The position numbers were made by a program, and so were the translations under genes. The notes under the pieces are model-generated. The model was not told where the DNA came from. It ran no database searches and worked only from the letters and a program-made list of their open reading frames with translations. Source: S34-282 sp034422075 (lineage in GTDB: Bacteria; Chloroflexota; Dehalococcoidia; Lucifugimonadales; Australimonadaceae). Taken from it: a DNA stretch of 53,306 nt. The stretch's first letter is position 1. Each line of letters opens with the position of its first letter. Shown here one piece after another: positions 35,207 to 43,337 of this stretch. The stretch lies in the NCBI GenBank assembly GCA_034422075.1, contig DAOUJX010000072.1, forward strand, positions 1 through 53,306, written 5' to 3'.

Positions 35207-35986
35207 GTGCGCGCGTTGATGGTAGGAGACGTCGTGGGCAAGCCGGGGCGCCGCGCCCTCGAGGAAGTGCTGCCCGTCCTGCGAGAGGAGGAGCGGCTAG
35301 ATCTCGTCGTCGTGAACGGCGAGAACGCTGCCGGCGGCTTCGGACTGACGCCGGAGACGGCGGAGGCAATCCTCGATGCAGGCGCAGACGTCATAACGTC
35401 GGGCAACCACATCTGGGACCAGCGCGAGATCCTGCCGCACCTCGAAGGGGAGTTGCCGATACTGCGGCCTGCAAACTATCCCGCCGCCGCTCCCGGACGC
35501 GGGATGCTGCGCTTGGGTCCCGTCGCCGTCATCAACCTGCAGGGGCGCGTCTTCATGCCGGAAGGGACGGATTCGCCGTGGACAGTGATCGACGCCCTGC
35601 TGGACAGTATGGAAGACGATCCGCCACGCTTTACGCTGGTCGATTTCCATACGGAGGCGACCTCGGAGCAGAACGCGATGGGGTGGTACCTGGATGGGCG
35701 CGTGTCAATGGTGGTTGGAACCCACACGCACGTGCCGACGGCGGACACGCGCGTGTTGCCGAAAGGGACGGGCTACGTGACAGATTTGGGCATGACGGGC
35801 GCTGTCAACTCAATCATCGGCACCAATCCGGAGGATGTGCTGACGCGCTTTCTGACGGCAGTGCCGCAGCGTCTCAACGTTGCCTCCTGCGGCGGCCCTG
35901 CGCAATTCAACGCCGTCTTCGTCCAATTGGACGACGGAACGGGGCTGGCCACTGAAGTGCGGCGGGTCGACAGGGTGGTGCCATGA
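35207..35986 (+). CDS. ymdB: YmdB-family metallophosphoesterase
   Basis: 259 residues. Metal-binding and catalytic motifs are MVGDVVGKPGRRAL, VVVNGENAAGGFG, SGNHIWDQ, DFHTEATSEQNAM and VVGTHTHVPTADTRV. Members hydrolyse 2',3'-cyclic nucleotides and are commonly linked to rny. GTG start at 35207 with AGGAAGAG upstream; 22 bp after rny. Its stop overlaps the next gene (ATGA). Confidence 0.93.
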   Translation: MRALMVGDVVGKPGRRALEEVLPVLREEERLDLVVVNGENAAGGFGLTPETAEAILDAGADVITSGNHIWDQREILPHLEGELPILRPANYPAAAPGRGMLRLGPVAVINLQGRVFMPEGTDSPWTVIDALLDSMEDDPPRFTLVDFHTEATSEQNAMGWYLDGRVSMVVGTHTHVPTADTRVLPKGTGYVTDLGMTGAVNSIIGTNPEDVLTRFLTAVPQRLNVASCGGPAQFNAVFVQLDDGTGLATEVRRVDRVVP

Positions 35987-36834
35987 GCCCCACCGTAGAC
36001 TTACACATGCACACCACGCTCTCCGACGGCAGGCTGACGCCGACGGCGCTGGTGCGATTGCTCGCCGAGCGCAAGGTATCTGTCGCGTCCATTACCGACC
36101 ACGATTCGACCATGGGGCTAGACGAGGCATTCGAGGAGGCGCAGCACCACCCCGATTTGCGGCTGGTGCCTGGCGTCGAAATCAGCGCAGACAACCCGCT
36201 CGAGCCCAACACCGATATCCATTTGCTCGGCTACTTCTTCGACCCGAAGTCATCCGACCTGCAGGCTCGGCTACGCCGGTTCCGTGAAGAGCGCGATGGG
36301 CGAGGCCAAGCGATGATCGAGCGGCTGGGGGAAATAGGAAAGCCTGTCGATTGGGAACGTGTAAAGGAGATTGCCGGTGACGCGGCGGTTGGGCGGCCCC
36401 ACATCGCGCTCGCCATGGTTGAGCGTGGCTACATCAAGACCGCCGCGGAGGCATTCCGCGGCTACCTGGATGACAACGGCATCGCCTTTGTGTCGCGCCC
36501 GCACCTGAGCATGGCAGACGCCGTGACGATGGTGGAGCAAGCAGGCGGCATCACGGTGCTCGCCCATCCGCTCTACATCAAGAACTACGAAGCACTCCTT
36601 GGCACGCTCAAGGATGCAGGCGTCGTGGGATTCGAGGTCCACTATGCACAGTTCTCCAAGAGTGGGCGCAAGGCGCTTGCAGCGATAGCCAGGGAACTGG
36701 ACCTGCTGCCGTGCGGAGGGAGCGACTACCACGCGATGGGCTACGAGAGTGAGCCGCTGCCTGGAGCCGCCGGGCCGCCACTCGAAGTAGTGCAGGAGAT
36801 GGAGCGGCTGGCAGTGGAGCGGCGACGGCGCTGA
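35983..36834 (+). CDS. PHP-domain phosphoesterase (RNase AM/YciV-like)
   Basis: 283 residues. PHP metal motifs in order are VDLHMHTTLSDG (2 His near the N-terminus), SITDHDST, GVEISAD, VLAHPLY and GGSDYHA. The size and layout fit the stand-alone PHP family of 3',5'-nucleoside bisphosphate phosphatases or 5'-3' RNases. Four-base ATGA overlap with ymdB and a 2-bp gap to plsY show tight coupling. The association with rny and ymdB suggests RNA end turnover, by inference. Confidence 0.88.
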   Translation: MSPTVDLHMHTTLSDGRLTPTALVRLLAERKVSVASITDHDSTMGLDEAFEEAQHHPDLRLVPGVEISADNPLEPNTDIHLLGYFFDPKSSDLQARLRRFREERDGRGQAMIERLGEIGKPVDWERVKEIAGDAAVGRPHIALAMVERGYIKTAAEAFRGYLDDNGIAFVSRPHLSMADAVTMVEQAGGITVLAHPLYIKNYEALLGTLKDAGVVGFEVHYAQFSKSGRKALAAIARELDLLPCGGSDYHAMGYESEPLPGAAGPPLEVVQEMERLAVERRRR

Positions 36835-36836
36835 CG

Positions 36837-37511
36837 ATGCCCGAGCCTCTCGCGATCGCGCTCTGTCTCGCCTACGCCTACCTGCTTGGCTCGGTCAACG
36901 CTGCCTTCCTTGCCGGACGGATCGTTAAGGGCATTGATCTGCGGCGCGTCGGCACGGGCACGCTGGGGTCGTCGAATGTTTGGTACCACGTCGGCAAGGT
37001 GTGGATATTACCCGTCGGCGTTTTCGACCTGTTCGTGAAGGGGATGACACCTGTCTACCTCGCGCGCTACGGGTTCGACTTGAGCATTGAGTGGCAAGTA
37101 GCAGCGGGCGTACTGGCCATCATCGGGCACGACTGGTCCGTCTTCCTTGGTTTCAAGGGCGGGCGCGGAGTTGCGCCGGTGGCAGGTGTTCTGACGGCGA
37201 TGGCAAGGCCGGAGTTGGCGCTGTTCATCATCACCGCGTCGGCCGGGTGGAACCTGACCAACAACTCGGCGACGTGGGTGCTCATAGCACTGGCGGCGCT
37301 GCCCTTGTGGGCGTGGGCGTGGGACAGGCCTGTGGCCATCGTGCTGCTGATGCTCGCGATTCTTGCGATTACGGTCGTCAAACGGTTGACGTCCAACGCG
37401 CGCCGCCCGGAGGGCGTGGGGGTGGGAGAAGTCCTGTTCAACCGGTTGGTGTACGACCGAGACATCTCCGACCATCAAGCGTGGGTCAGCCGCCAAAGCA
37501 AGGCGACCTAG
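36837..37511 (+). CDS. plsY: Glycerol-3-phosphate acyltransferase PlsY-like
   Basis: 224 residues with about five membrane helices. PlsY signatures are YLLGSVNAAFLAGR, VGTGTLGSSNVW and IGHDWSVFLGFKGGRGVAP, matching motifs 1-3; SSN replaces the more usual AxN context. It acylates glycerol-3-phosphate using acyl-phosphate at the cytoplasmic membrane. An extra hydrophilic C-terminal segment of about 35 residues is present. The stop overlaps the next start by one base. Confidence 0.85.
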   Translation: MPEPLAIALCLAYAYLLGSVNAAFLAGRIVKGIDLRRVGTGTLGSSNVWYHVGKVWILPVGVFDLFVKGMTPVYLARYGFDLSIEWQVAAGVLAIIGHDWSVFLGFKGGRGVAPVAGVLTAMARPELALFIITASAGWNLTNNSATWVLIALAALPLWAWAWDRPVAIVLLMLAILAITVVKRLTSNARRPEGVGVGEVLFNRLVYDRDISDHQAWVSRQSKAT

Positions 37512-38008
37512 TGAGCACCGCTCCGGCGACATGCCACTGGCATCCCTACCGCGAAACGGGACTATCGTGCTCCCGCTGCGGTCGTTCAATGTGTACGGAG
37601 TGCATGCGCCAGCACCCGGTGGGTGTGCGCTGCAAGGAGTGCTCGCACACCACCGTGCTGCCCACCTACCGCGTGTCAACGAGCTATGTGGCGCGCGGAG
37701 TGACGGCGGCCGTGGTGGCGGGGTTCATTTCGGCAGTGCTGTTGACCATCCTGGCGGGATTCTTGGGCAACGGCATTATCTTCCTGTTCCTGATGGCAGG
37801 CGTGGGCTACGCCGTCGGCGAGGCCGTATCCGCAGCCACAAACCATCGGCGAGGCCGTGCGTACCAATACATCGCGGCAGGGGGCGCGTTGCTCGGCACC
37901 GCGCCCGTGCTCGCGCCCCTCTTCATCTTCGGCGGCACGCTGCAGCTGCTGGGGTTTGCGGGCGTGGTGGTGGCGGTATGGGTGGCCGTAAGGAGGCTGG
38001 CGGCGTGA
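37511..38008 (+). CDS. B-box-type zinc-finger membrane protein without a rhomboid domain
   Basis: 165 residues from GTG 37511 (TAGTG overlap with plsY). The N-terminal 45 residues form a B-box-like zinc finger: CHWHPYRETGLSCSRCGRSM, then CTECM and RCKECS. About four membrane helices follow (near 55-77, 80-103, 115-135 and 140-160). The same finger precedes rhomboid proteases in many bacteria, but no catalytic GxSG segment is present. Function unknown; the finger probably sits on the cytoplasmic side. A longer frame running back into plsY is an artefact. Confidence 0.75.
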   Translation: MSTAPATCHWHPYRETGLSCSRCGRSMCTECMRQHPVGVRCKECSHTTVLPTYRVSTSYVARGVTAAVVAGFISAVLLTILAGFLGNGIIFLFLMAGVGYAVGEAVSAATNHRRGRAYQYIAAGGALLGTAPVLAPLFIFGGTLQLLGFAGVVVAVWVAVRRLAA

Positions 38009-38062
38009 GGAGTCTGGGTTGCTAATGGCGACAACGCCACACGCTACAAGGAGAAGCGAAGC

Positions 38063-38437
38063 ATGGAGTTAGGTGCGTTCTCGGTGAGCTTGACCGTTGC
38101 CGACCTGGCAGTGTCGCGGGATTTCTACGACAAGCTCGGCTTCGAGGTGGTCGGAGGCGATGCCGCACAGGGCTGGCTCATCCTGCGCAACGCCAACGCC
38201 GTCACCGTCAGCCTGTTCCACGGGATGTTCGAGCGAAATATCCTCACCTTCAACCCAGGTTGGGATGAGCGGGCGCAGCCGTTGGGCGAATTCATGGACG
38301 TGCGTGAGTTGCAGCGGCAGTTGAAGGCAAAGGGCGTCTCACTGATGAGCGAGGCGGACGAATCCGGCAGCGGACCTGCCAGCTTCGTCATCATCGATCC
38401 GGACGGCAATCCGATACTTGTTGACCAGCACGTCTAG
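38063..38437 (+). CDS. Glyoxalase/bleomycin-resistance (VOC) family protein
   Basis: 124 residues, one VOC module pair: SLTVADLAVSRDFYDKLGF at the start and FVIIDPDGNPILVDQHV at the end. Metal-ligand positions are partly recognisable. AAGGAGAAG lies about 7 nt before the ATG. Catalytic activity cannot be deduced. Confidence 0.82.
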   Translation: MELGAFSVSLTVADLAVSRDFYDKLGFEVVGGDAAQGWLILRNANAVTVSLFHGMFERNILTFNPGWDERAQPLGEFMDVRELQRQLKAKGVSLMSEADESGSGPASFVIIDPDGNPILVDQHV

Positions 38438-38449
38438 GAACACCGACCA

Positions 38450-38500
38450 GCGAAGAGCCTCACCCTAGCTCGCTTCCAGTGAGAAGAGGGAAAGAAGCAC
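38450..38500. repeat. Dispersed intergenic repeat, copy D
   Basis: GAGCCTCACCCTAGCTCGCT, then TCCAGTGAGAAGAGGGAAAG. It keeps the CCTCACCC arm and the GAGAAGAGGGA arm of the other copies but is the most degraded. It lies between the VOC gene and the nusA promoter. Confidence 0.4.
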
Positions 38501-38536
38501 CGCCCCGATCGCGGACGGGTCTATCCCGCGTTGCGG

Positions 38537-38566
38537 TAGACAAGCTTCAGCGAAATGGGCTATTCT
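38537..38566 (+). promoter_or_regulatory. Promoter of the nusA-ylxR-infB-truB operon
   Basis: TAGACA (38537-38542), 18-bp spacer, TATTCT (38561-38566). The predicted start is near 38573. It lies inside the longest open frame of nusA, which is the main reason to place the nusA start downstream at 38645. Confidence 0.6.
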
Positions 38567-38573
38567 GTGCGCA

Positions 38574-38602
38574 GCGGGAGTGGGCCGGGGGCCCACTCTC
38601 GC
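38574..38602 (+). promoter_or_regulatory. Strong hairpin at the 5' end of the nusA operon mRNA
   Basis: Arms GCGGGAGTGGGCC and GGCCCACTCTCGC enclose a GGG loop: 13 bp with a single G-U pair. It begins about one base after the predicted transcription start and 42 nt before ATG 38645. It is not followed by a clean U run. It could protect the 5' end or serve in NusA-dependent attenuation; either is inference. Confidence 0.55.
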
Positions 38603-38644
38603 GTTGTTAAGGGACTATCGCCGAAGGTGGAGGTCTGGAACGCG

Positions 38645-40288
38645 ATGAAGAGCGACTTCCTAATCGCGGTGACGCAGCTGGCGGCAGAGCGGAACTTGCC
38701 GCGCGAGATGGTTATCTCTGCCGTGGAGACGGCCCTCGCCTCCACCTACAAGAAGGGTGCGGTGGGCGGCGAGGTAAAGGTGGTCCTCGATCAGGACAGC
38801 AACGACTTCTCCTACTCGGTCTACGCGCTCAAGACCGTCGTGGATGAGATTGAGGACGAGGATGCGCACCTGACGCTCGAGCAGGCGCGCGCGCTACGGC
38901 CTGGCCAGGCGCTTGCAGTGGGCGACGTGCTCGAGTTCCCGATACCCGCGCAAGACGGCGGGCGCATCGAGGCGCAGACCACCAAGCAGGTGGTGATCCA
39001 GCGCCTGCGGGAAGCGGAGCGCGAGCTCATCTACAGCGAGTTTTCCGAGCGCGAAGGCGAAGTGTTCACCGCGACGGTGCAAAGGAGCGAGGCGCGCTAT
39101 GGAGGCCCCGTCCGCCTCGATCTGAACGGGCGCACGGAGGCGGTGCTGCCACGCGAGGAGCAGTCGCCCTACGACCGCTACCGGCCCGGCGTACGGCTGA
39201 AGGTGATGATTACGTCCGTGGAGCGGACGCCGAGGGGGCCGGAGATCTTGGTCAGCCGCGCGCGGCCCGAATTGCTGCGGCGCCTGTTTGAGATGGAGGT
39301 GCCGGAGATCTTCAACGGCATCGTAGAGATACGCGGCATCGCCCGTGAAGCGGGTTCGCGCTCCAAGGTAGCCGTTTCGGCCGCCCAGGACGGAGTCGAC
39401 CCCGTCGGCGCATGCGTGGGGCTGCGCGGCATCCGCATCCAGAACATCGTCAGCGAACTGCAAGGCGAGAAGATCGACGTCATTCAGTGGTCGCGCGACC
39501 CGTCCGTCTTCCTGTCCAACGCGTTGAGCCCCGCCCAACCACTGCGCGTAGTCCTCGACCCAAGCGCCAGCACCGCAACGGTGGTGGTACAGGACCGGCA
39601 GTTGTCGCTTGCGATCGGGCGCGACGGGCAGAACGCGCGCCTGGCGGCCAAACTCACGGGCTGGAATATCGACATCAAGAGCTCGACCGATATCGAAATC
39701 GAACGGCTCAAGCAAGACATTGAGGGCCAGGCCGCCGTGGCGGAAGTTCCAGAAGGCGCTGTCGCTGTGGCGGAAGCGACTGCCGCGCCAAGCGAACCAC
39801 AGGTGATCGAGGTTGAAGAGGTCGCCCCTGCCGCAGTGGCGCAAGAGGTCGTCGAAGCCGTAGAAGCAGAGGTGTCTGCTGCGATCGCCGAGGCATCGGA
39901 GGCCGAAGAAGGCGTAGAGGTCGTCGAGGAGGGCGAGGCGGGAGCCGATCAGGAGGCTGTCGCGGTGGCATCGGGCGCGGGCATGAGCGCTGAGGAGTTG
40001 CTGGCGCTCGAATCGCTCGAGTTGGAGGCCGAGCCTACCCCTGCTACCCAAGAGGTTGTGGAGGTCATCGAGGAGGTCGAGGGCGAAGACGAGGCGTCGG
40101 TCGAGGTGGATGTAGAGGAGGAGGACGAACAGGATATTTGGAAGGTGCCAGAAGTGGACGCCGGACCTGCCGGCATCCGCTTTGCGGAAGACATCCTGGG
40201 AGAGCAGAGCCGCAGCGGCGGAGGCCGCGGTGGCCGGCGCGGAGGCGGGGGCAACCGCAGGCCGCCCAAGCGCCCGGCGAGGCGCTAG
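38645..40288 (+). CDS. nusA: Transcription termination/antitermination protein NusA with long acidic tail
   Basis: 547 residues from ATG 38645, with GGAGG about 12-15 nt upstream. The N-terminal RNAP-binding domain, S1 domain (about 130-200) and two KH domains (about 210-345; CVGLRGIRIQNIVSELQGEK, LAIGRDGQNARLAAKLTGW) are intact. From about 360 the protein is a low-complexity Glu/Val/Ala-rich acidic region. It ends in an Arg/Gly-rich basic tail (GGRGGRRGGGGNRRPPKRP). rimP, which usually precedes nusA, is absent. Confidence 0.94.
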   Translation: MKSDFLIAVTQLAAERNLPREMVISAVETALASTYKKGAVGGEVKVVLDQDSNDFSYSVYALKTVVDEIEDEDAHLTLEQARALRPGQALAVGDVLEFPIPAQDGGRIEAQTTKQVVIQRLREAERELIYSEFSEREGEVFTATVQRSEARYGGPVRLDLNGRTEAVLPREEQSPYDRYRPGVRLKVMITSVERTPRGPEILVSRARPELLRRLFEMEVPEIFNGIVEIRGIAREAGSRSKVAVSAAQDGVDPVGACVGLRGIRIQNIVSELQGEKIDVIQWSRDPSVFLSNALSPAQPLRVVLDPSASTATVVVQDRQLSLAIGRDGQNARLAAKLTGWNIDIKSSTDIEIERLKQDIEGQAAVAEVPEGAVAVAEATAAPSEPQVIEVEEVAPAAVAQEVVEAVEAEVSAAIAEASEAEEGVEVVEEGEAGADQEAVAVASGAGMSAEELLALESLELEAEPTPATQEVVEVIEEVEGEDEASVEVDVEEEDEQDIWKVPEVDAGPAGIRFAEDILGEQSRSGGGRGGRRGGGGNRRPPKRPARR

Positions 40289-40321
40289 GGAGCGCGCTAC
40301 AACGATTCAGGAGGCAGCGAC

Positions 40322-40597
40322 ATGACGCCCACCAAGCACGTAGCGATGCGCTCGTGCGCGGTATGCGGGGACAAGCGCCCGAAGCGCGAGTTGACGCGCA
40401 TCGTGCGCACGCCCCAGGGCGCAGTAGCTGTCGACCAGGGCGGCAAAGTGAACGGCCGCGGTGCGTACCTGTGTGAGCGGTCGGCGTGCTGGCAGGCGGC
40501 AGCACTAGGCAAGGGGCTAGAGCGGACGCTCAAGACGGTGCTGGCGGCGGCGGACAAGGCGCGTATCGCCGAATATGCGCCTACAGCTCAAACATAG
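40322..40597 (+). CDS. ylxR: YlxR-family RNA-binding protein (DUF448)
   Basis: 91 residues. The signature MRSCAVCGDKRPKRELTRIV and GRGAYLCERSACW are the YlxR fold, a small RNA-binding protein regularly placed between nusA and infB. AGGAGG lies 7 nt before ATG 40322. Start 33 bp after nusA and stop 11 bp before infB. Confidence 0.93.
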   Translation: MTPTKHVAMRSCAVCGDKRPKRELTRIVRTPQGAVAVDQGGKVNGRGAYLCERSACWQAAALGKGLERTLKTVLAAADKARIAEYAPTAQT

Positions 40598-40608
40598 GAG
40601 GGGGCGAG

Positions 40609-42390
40609 ATGGTAGAGCAGGAGGCACAGCCCACCACGCGGCGCGTGGTGCTCAAGGCACTCCCACTGCCGGATGCGATCACCGTTGCCGCCCTCGCAGA
40701 GCGCATGGGCGTGGACCCGGTCACGCTGATGAAGCAGCTGATGCGGGGTGGGACGTTCGCCAGCATCAACGACGCCATCGACTACGAGACGGCGGCGGCG
40801 GCGGCGCGCCCCTTCGGCTTCTCGGCACGCAAGCAGGAAGAGGCGGCGCGCAAGGCGTCGTCCTCCGCCCTTGCCGAGATGTCCGAGACGGACGAAGAGA
40901 GCCTAGTGGCGCGTCCTCCCATTGTCACCGTGCTCGGCCACGTCGACCACGGCAAGACGTCGTTGCTTGACGCCATCCACAAGACGGACGTGGCGGGGGG
41001 GGAAGCGGGAGGCATCACCCAGCACATTGGGGCGTACCAGGTGGAGTACGAGGGTTCGCCCATCACCTTCATCGACACGCCCGGCCACGAGGCGTTCACC
41101 GCGATGCGCGCGCGGGGAGCACAGGTGACAGACCTCGCCGTACTTGTCGTAGCAGCAGACGACGGCGTGATGCCGCAGACGGCGGAGGCGATAGACCACA
41201 TTCGCGCGGCGGACGTCCCGATGCTCGTGGCCATCAACAAGAGCGACTTGCCCGACGCCAACCCTGAGCGCATCCGACGGCAACTCTCCGAGCGCGAGGT
41301 TCTGGTGGAGAAGTGGGGCGGCGACGTGCTCGATGTAGAGGTGTCGGCCAAGACAGGCGACGGCATAGACGACCTGTTGGCGAGCATCCAGCTGCTGGCG
41401 GAGCTTGCGGAGTTGCGCGCCAATCCCGACCGCGCCGCGATGGGGGTCGTCATCGAGGCGAAGATGGACAAGAGCCGCGGGCCGCTGGCGACGGTGTTGG
41501 TGCAGACTGGCACGCTGCGACGCAGCGATATGCTCGTTGCGGGCGCAGCGCACGGGCGCGTCAAGGCGCTCATTGACTATCGCGGCCAGCGCATCGAGAA
41601 GGCACTCCCCTCCATGCCGGTAGAAGTGCTCGGCATGAGCGAGTTGCCGGAGGCCGGCGATCGCGTCGTCGTGGTCACAGGTGAGCGTGCGGCGCGAGAG
41701 GTGACGCAGGAGAGGCAGCGGCTGGCAGACGAGCGCCGCGCCGTCACCCTCCAGGACCTTGGGGGGCGCTCGACGGGCGCTACCGACTTGCCGCTCGTAC
41801 TGAAGACGGACGTATCAGGCTCTGTTGACGCCGTGCGCAAATCACTCGAAGGGCTGAAGGCAGGAGACGCGCAGGTGCGCATCATCCACGCTGCAGCAGG
41901 CGCGGTAACGGAGAACGATGTGCTGCTGGCGAATGCGTCGCACGCCGTCATCATCGGCTTCAACGCGCGCATCGAGCCCGGTGCAAAGATGCTGGCAGAC
42001 CAGGGCCAGGCCGAGATACGCAACTACAACATCATCTACCGCCTCATCGAGGACGTGGAGGCGGCGTTGCGCGGGCTGCTCGAGCCGACGTCGCAGGACG
42101 TGGTCGAGGGGCAACTGGAGGTACGCGCAGTATTCGACCTGAGCCGGGGTCGGCGCAGCGCCGGCTGCTACGTCACGGACGGACACGTCACGCGCGGGGC
42201 GATGGCGCGGGTGCTCCGCAACGGCCAGGTGCTCTTCGACGGCCCCATCGCCAGCCTGCGCCGCTTCAAGGACGATGTCCGGCAGGTGCAGAGCGGCTAC
42301 GAGTGTGGACTGACCGTCAACGGCTTCAGCGAGTTCGAAGAAGGCGACATCATCGAAGCGCACCGCATCCAGGTGTCGCGCTCAGCATGA
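40609..42390 (+). CDS. infB: Translation initiation factor IF-2, short form
   Basis: 593 residues, with only about 105 residues before the GTPase domain, so the long variable N-terminal region of E. coli IF-2 is missing. G motifs: GHVDHGKTS, GGITQHIG, DTPGHEAF, NKSDLP (NKxDKP is more common) and SAKTG. Domain II and the C-terminal fMet-tRNA-binding domain follow. ATG 40609 has AGGAGGGGG upstream; the frame extending back into ylxR is rejected. ATGA overlap with truB. Confidence 0.96.
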   Translation: MVEQEAQPTTRRVVLKALPLPDAITVAALAERMGVDPVTLMKQLMRGGTFASINDAIDYETAAAAARPFGFSARKQEEAARKASSSALAEMSETDEESLVARPPIVTVLGHVDHGKTSLLDAIHKTDVAGGEAGGITQHIGAYQVEYEGSPITFIDTPGHEAFTAMRARGAQVTDLAVLVVAADDGVMPQTAEAIDHIRAADVPMLVAINKSDLPDANPERIRRQLSEREVLVEKWGGDVLDVEVSAKTGDGIDDLLASIQLLAELAELRANPDRAAMGVVIEAKMDKSRGPLATVLVQTGTLRRSDMLVAGAAHGRVKALIDYRGQRIEKALPSMPVEVLGMSELPEAGDRVVVVTGERAAREVTQERQRLADERRAVTLQDLGGRSTGATDLPLVLKTDVSGSVDAVRKSLEGLKAGDAQVRIIHAAAGAVTENDVLLANASHAVIIGFNARIEPGAKMLADQGQAEIRNYNIIYRLIEDVEAALRGLLEPTSQDVVEGQLEVRAVFDLSRGRRSAGCYVTDGHVTRGAMARVLRNGQVLFDGPIASLRRFKDDVRQVQSGYECGLTVNGFSEFEEGDIIEAHRIQVSRSA

Positions 42391-43334
42391 ACAGCACGCA
42401 ACGTGCCGTTCTGGACGGCATCATCGTCATCGATAAGCCGGAAGGGGCGACGTCGATGGACATGGTGCGACTGGTCAAGCGCGTCAGCCGCGTCAAGCGC
42501 GTTGGCCATGCCGGCACACTGGACCCCCTCGCCACCGGCGTCCTGCCGGTATGCCTCGGTCAAGCGACGCGGCTGATGGAAGAGATGGTCGAGGGCGTGA
42601 AGGTCTACCGTGGTGAGGTGACACTGGGCGCGTCGACCGACACGTACGATGCCGACGGCACGGTGACTGAGCAAGGCGACGCATCGGGTGTGACACCTGC
42701 CCAGTTGGAGGCGCTGCTGCCGGCGTACGTCGGCGAGATCCAGCAGCTTCCGCCGATGTACTCGGCCCTCAAGCACGAGGGCAAGCGGCTGTACGAGCTG
42801 GCGCGCGTTGGCGTCGAGGTAGAGCGCCCGCCGCGCGATGTAGTGGTCTACAGCCTGAAGCTCGTCGACTGGGCGCCGCCGCGCGTGACGCTGGAAGCAG
42901 AGTGCGGGCGCGGCTTCTACATGCGCACGCTGGCTCACGACATCGGTGACCAGCTGGGTTGCCACGGCTACCTAAGCGCGCTCCAGCGTGAGCGCGCCGG
43001 GGCGTTTTGGCTGAGCGACGCCGTCCGTCCCGACGAGTTGGAGGAATCCGCCGCCGATGAGGATTGGGAGCGCTATCTGCTGCCACCCGACTCCGCCGTC
43101 GTCGACTTGCCGTCGGTCGCGGTCGAGCCCCCGGCGGAGCGGTTGCTGCGGAACGGACAGGCGGTCGTGCTGCGCTCCGCGGGGGCGTACGCGGCGCACG
43201 CCGAGCGTCGACGCGCCTACGGACGCGACGGGCGCTTCATCGGCATCGTGCGCTTCAACCGCGCCCAGGGCGAGTGGCGTCCGGAGAAGGTGTTCAACAC
43301 ACGCGAAGCATCACCGCTAGGGCCAGCTCTGTAG
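42387..43334 (+). CDS. truB: tRNA pseudouridine-55 synthase TruB
   Basis: 315 residues. DGIIVIDKPEGATSMDMV, the catalytic Asp in GHAGTLDPLATGVL, YRGEVTLGASTDTYD and CGRGFYMRTLAHDIG are the TruB motifs. The C-terminal PUA-like part is shortish. It makes psi55 in the T-loop of tRNAs. ATG 42387 overlaps the infB stop; the extension to 42303 is rejected. rbfA, often between infB and truB, is absent here. Confidence 0.95.
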   Translation: MNSTQRAVLDGIIVIDKPEGATSMDMVRLVKRVSRVKRVGHAGTLDPLATGVLPVCLGQATRLMEEMVEGVKVYRGEVTLGASTDTYDADGTVTEQGDASGVTPAQLEALLPAYVGEIQQLPPMYSALKHEGKRLYELARVGVEVERPPRDVVVYSLKLVDWAPPRVTLEAECGRGFYMRTLAHDIGDQLGCHGYLSALQRERAGAFWLSDAVRPDELEESAADEDWERYLLPPDSAVVDLPSVAVEPPAERLLRNGQAVVLRSAGAYAAHAERRRAYGRDGRFIGIVRFNRAQGEWRPEKVFNTREASPLGPAL

Positions 43335-43337
43335 CCG

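Noticed and set aside
37091..37510. Upstream part of the open frame of the B-box protein
   Set aside because: It overlaps plsY out of frame and has shadow composition; GTG 37511 overlaps the plsY stop by one base.
38555..38644. 30-codon N-terminal extension of nusA
   Set aside because: It contains the -10 and the leader hairpin, and NusA homology begins at ATG 38645.
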